Source of the DNA: an uncultured Thiotrichaceae bacterium
Lineage (GTDB): Bacteria > Pseudomonadota > Gammaproteobacteria > Thiotrichales > Thiotrichaceae
Length of the DNA: 6,596 bases
Assembly: GCA_902727945.1 (NCBI GenBank)
Contig: CACVAV010000167.1
Location: 1-6,596, forward strand
Direction of reading: 5' to 3'
The translations under genes and the position numbers were made by a program. Numbering within the stretch: the first letter of the stretch is position 1; each line of letters opens with the position of its first letter. This document shows, piece after piece, positions 5,568 to 6,596 of the stretch. The notes under the pieces were generated by a model, which had not been told where the DNA came from, searched no databases, and saw only the letters and a program-made list of their open reading frames with translations.

Positions 5568-6596
5568 TCTGTAAAAACGCTGCCTGCGGATATTAATACT
5601 AAAATTGATGCGTGGGGAAAGCAATTGGGTTTTGCTGCCACCGGTATTAGCCAGCTGGATTTGTCCGAGGCTGAGCAGCGCTTACTGGATTGGCTGGGGC
5701 AGGGTTATTACGGTGATATGGAATGGATGCACCGGCATGGCACCAAACGTAGCCATCCTGCGGAGTTATTGCCAGGCACGCTGAGTATCATCAGTGTCAG
5801 AATGAATTATCTGCCGCCGGATACTGCTCCTGCGGACATGGTGCTGAACCAACCGGAATTAGCTTACGTATCGCGTTATGCTTTGGGGCGGGATTACCAC
5901 AAGGTGATTAAGAAACGGCTGGAGCAACTGGCGGCGAAATTGCGTGAAGAAATAGGTGAGTTCGGTTACCGGGTGTTTACGGATAGTGCGCCGGTGCTGG
6001 AGAAGCCGATTGCGGTAAAGGCCGGTTTAGGCTGGATGGGTAAGCATACGAATGTGCTGAGCCGGGATGCCGGTTCATGGTTTTTTCTGGGCGAAATCTA
6101 TACGGATCTGCCGCTAAAAGAAACGGGCAGCACCCGTGAGCATTGCGGTGCGTGCACTGCCTGTATCGATATTTGTCCGACTAAGGCTATTATTGCACCT
6201 TATGAGCTGGATGCGCGTTTGTGCATTTCTTATCTGACTATTGAGCACAAGGGCAGTATTCCGCTTGAGCTACGGCCCCTGTTGGGAAACCGTATTTACG
6301 GTTGTGATGACTGCCAGTTGATTTGCCCGTGGAATCGTTTTGCGCAGGTGAGTGATGAGCCTGATTATCAGCCACGTGAGCAATTAGACTCAGCCAGATT
6401 ATGTGCTTTATTTGCATGGACAGAAGAGGAATTTCTGCACAAAATGGCTGGCTCGCCCATCCGGCGCATCGGCTATGAACGCTGGCAGCGAAATCTGGCA
6501 GTGGCTTTAGGGAATGCTCCGGCTTCCTCGGCAGTGCTGGCGCTGTTGCAAAAAAAGTTGGGGGATTCTGATAGTATTTTGATCAACGAGCACATC
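5553..6596 (+). CDS. queG: Epoxyqueuosine reductase QueG (3' end cut by window)
   Basis: Cobalamin- and iron-sulfur-dependent enzyme that reduces epoxyqueuosine to queuosine in the tRNA wobble position. The frame is open from the ATG at 5553 to the last base, giving 348 codons. E. coli QueG has 379 residues, so about 30 are missing. Both [4Fe-4S] motifs are present: C198-x2-C201-x2-C204-x3-C208-P, and C251-x2-C254-x3-C258-P with C224 nearby. The catalytic aspartate is probably D144 in TDSAPVLE (E. coli D134). The signatures SVRMNYLP, YVSRYALGRDYHK and RIYGCDDCQLICPWN match the E. coli protein. RRIGYERWQRNLAVALGNAP at 304-323 begins the HEAT-like C-terminal region. The start has no clear ribosome site, but the N-terminal length fits the family and the next ATG is 55 codons in. 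It diverges from nnr, and the first 15 bp overlap its 5' end. Confidence 0.95.
   Translation, partial: MPDSHSVKTLPADINTKIDAWGKQLGFAATGISQLDLSEAEQRLLDWLGQGYYGDMEWMHRHGTKRSHPAELLPGTLSIISVRMNYLPPDTAPADMVLNQPELAYVSRYALGRDYHKVIKKRLEQLAAKLREEIGEFGYRVFTDSAPVLEKPIAVKAGLGWMGKHTNVLSRDAGSWFFLGEIYTDLPLKETGSTREHCGACTACIDICPTKAIIAPYELDARLCISYLTIEHKGSIPLELRPLLGNRIYGCDDCQLICPWNRFAQVSDEPDYQPREQLDSARLCALFAWTEEEFLHKMAGSPIRRIGYERWQRNLAVALGNAPASSAVLALLQKKLGDSDSILINEHI
5596..5624 (-). promoter_or_regulatory. Weak candidate promoter for nnr-tsaE-amiB
   Basis: On the minus strand TTGCTT (5619-5624) and TAGTAT (5596-5601) are 17 bp apart. They match the sigma-70 -35 and -10 boxes at three and four of six positions. 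The predicted start near 5589 would leave about 20 nt before the nnr ATG at 5567. The site lies inside queG coding sequence, as any nnr promoter must here. It is only suggestive. Confidence 0.22.

Noticed and set aside
5568..5624. Upstream TTG start for nnr
   Set aside because: It adds 19 basic residues with no family match, uses a rare start codon, and extends the overlap into conserved queG sequence.

Overview
The window carries six protein-coding genes of ordinary chromosomal type. It looks like a gammaproteobacterium of moderate GC. The main evidence is the gene order queG <-> nnr-tsaE-amiB, a conserved gammaproteobacterial block (E. coli queG, nnr, tsaE, amiB). The proteins also resemble the E. 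coli versions as I remember them, and the nitrogen genes appear to be under sigma-54/NtrC control. I cannot name a genus. No mobile element, phage gene, CRISPR array, tRNA or rRNA is visible.

Layout, left to right. Positions 1-37 hold a strong intrinsic terminator for minus-strand transcripts. It ends a two-gene nitrogen operon on the minus strand: glnK (1428-1766) then amtB (59-1342). Upstream of glnK (1767-1981) is a textbook nitrogen-regulated control region: a near-perfect sigma-54 -24/-12 promoter (1818-1833) and a perfect-dyad NtrC-type enhancer site (1910-1924) centred about 110 bp upstream of the predicted transcription start. A second intrinsic terminator (1982-2008) ends the next transcription unit. 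That unit is also on the minus strand, in the order nnr (4053-5567), tsaE (3568-4056), amiB (2041-3444). nnr and tsaE overlap by 4 bp. tsaE and amiB are separated by about 120 bp that contains two back-to-back hairpins directly ahead of the amiB ribosome binding site. On the plus strand, queG (5553-6596) diverges from nnr. The two 5' ends overlap slightly, and queG runs off the right edge with about 30 codons missing.

How the genes work together. AmtB is the inner-membrane ammonium channel. GlnK is the PII protein that plugs it when nitrogen is plentiful, and the control sites suggest the pair is made under nitrogen limitation. The second unit is a housekeeping group: Nnr repairs hydrated NAD(P)H, TsaE is the ATPase for tRNA t6A37 synthesis, and AmiB splits septal peptidoglycan during daughter-cell separation. 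QueG makes the last step of tRNA queuosine.

I found no undescribed system. The points most worth a second look are the tandem hairpins before amiB, the well-formed sigma-54/NtrC control region, a PII protein with mixed GlnK/GlnB signature residues, an AmiB-position amidase that combines a Tat signal with a LysM domain, and the replacement of the usual mutL neighbour by glnK-amtB.
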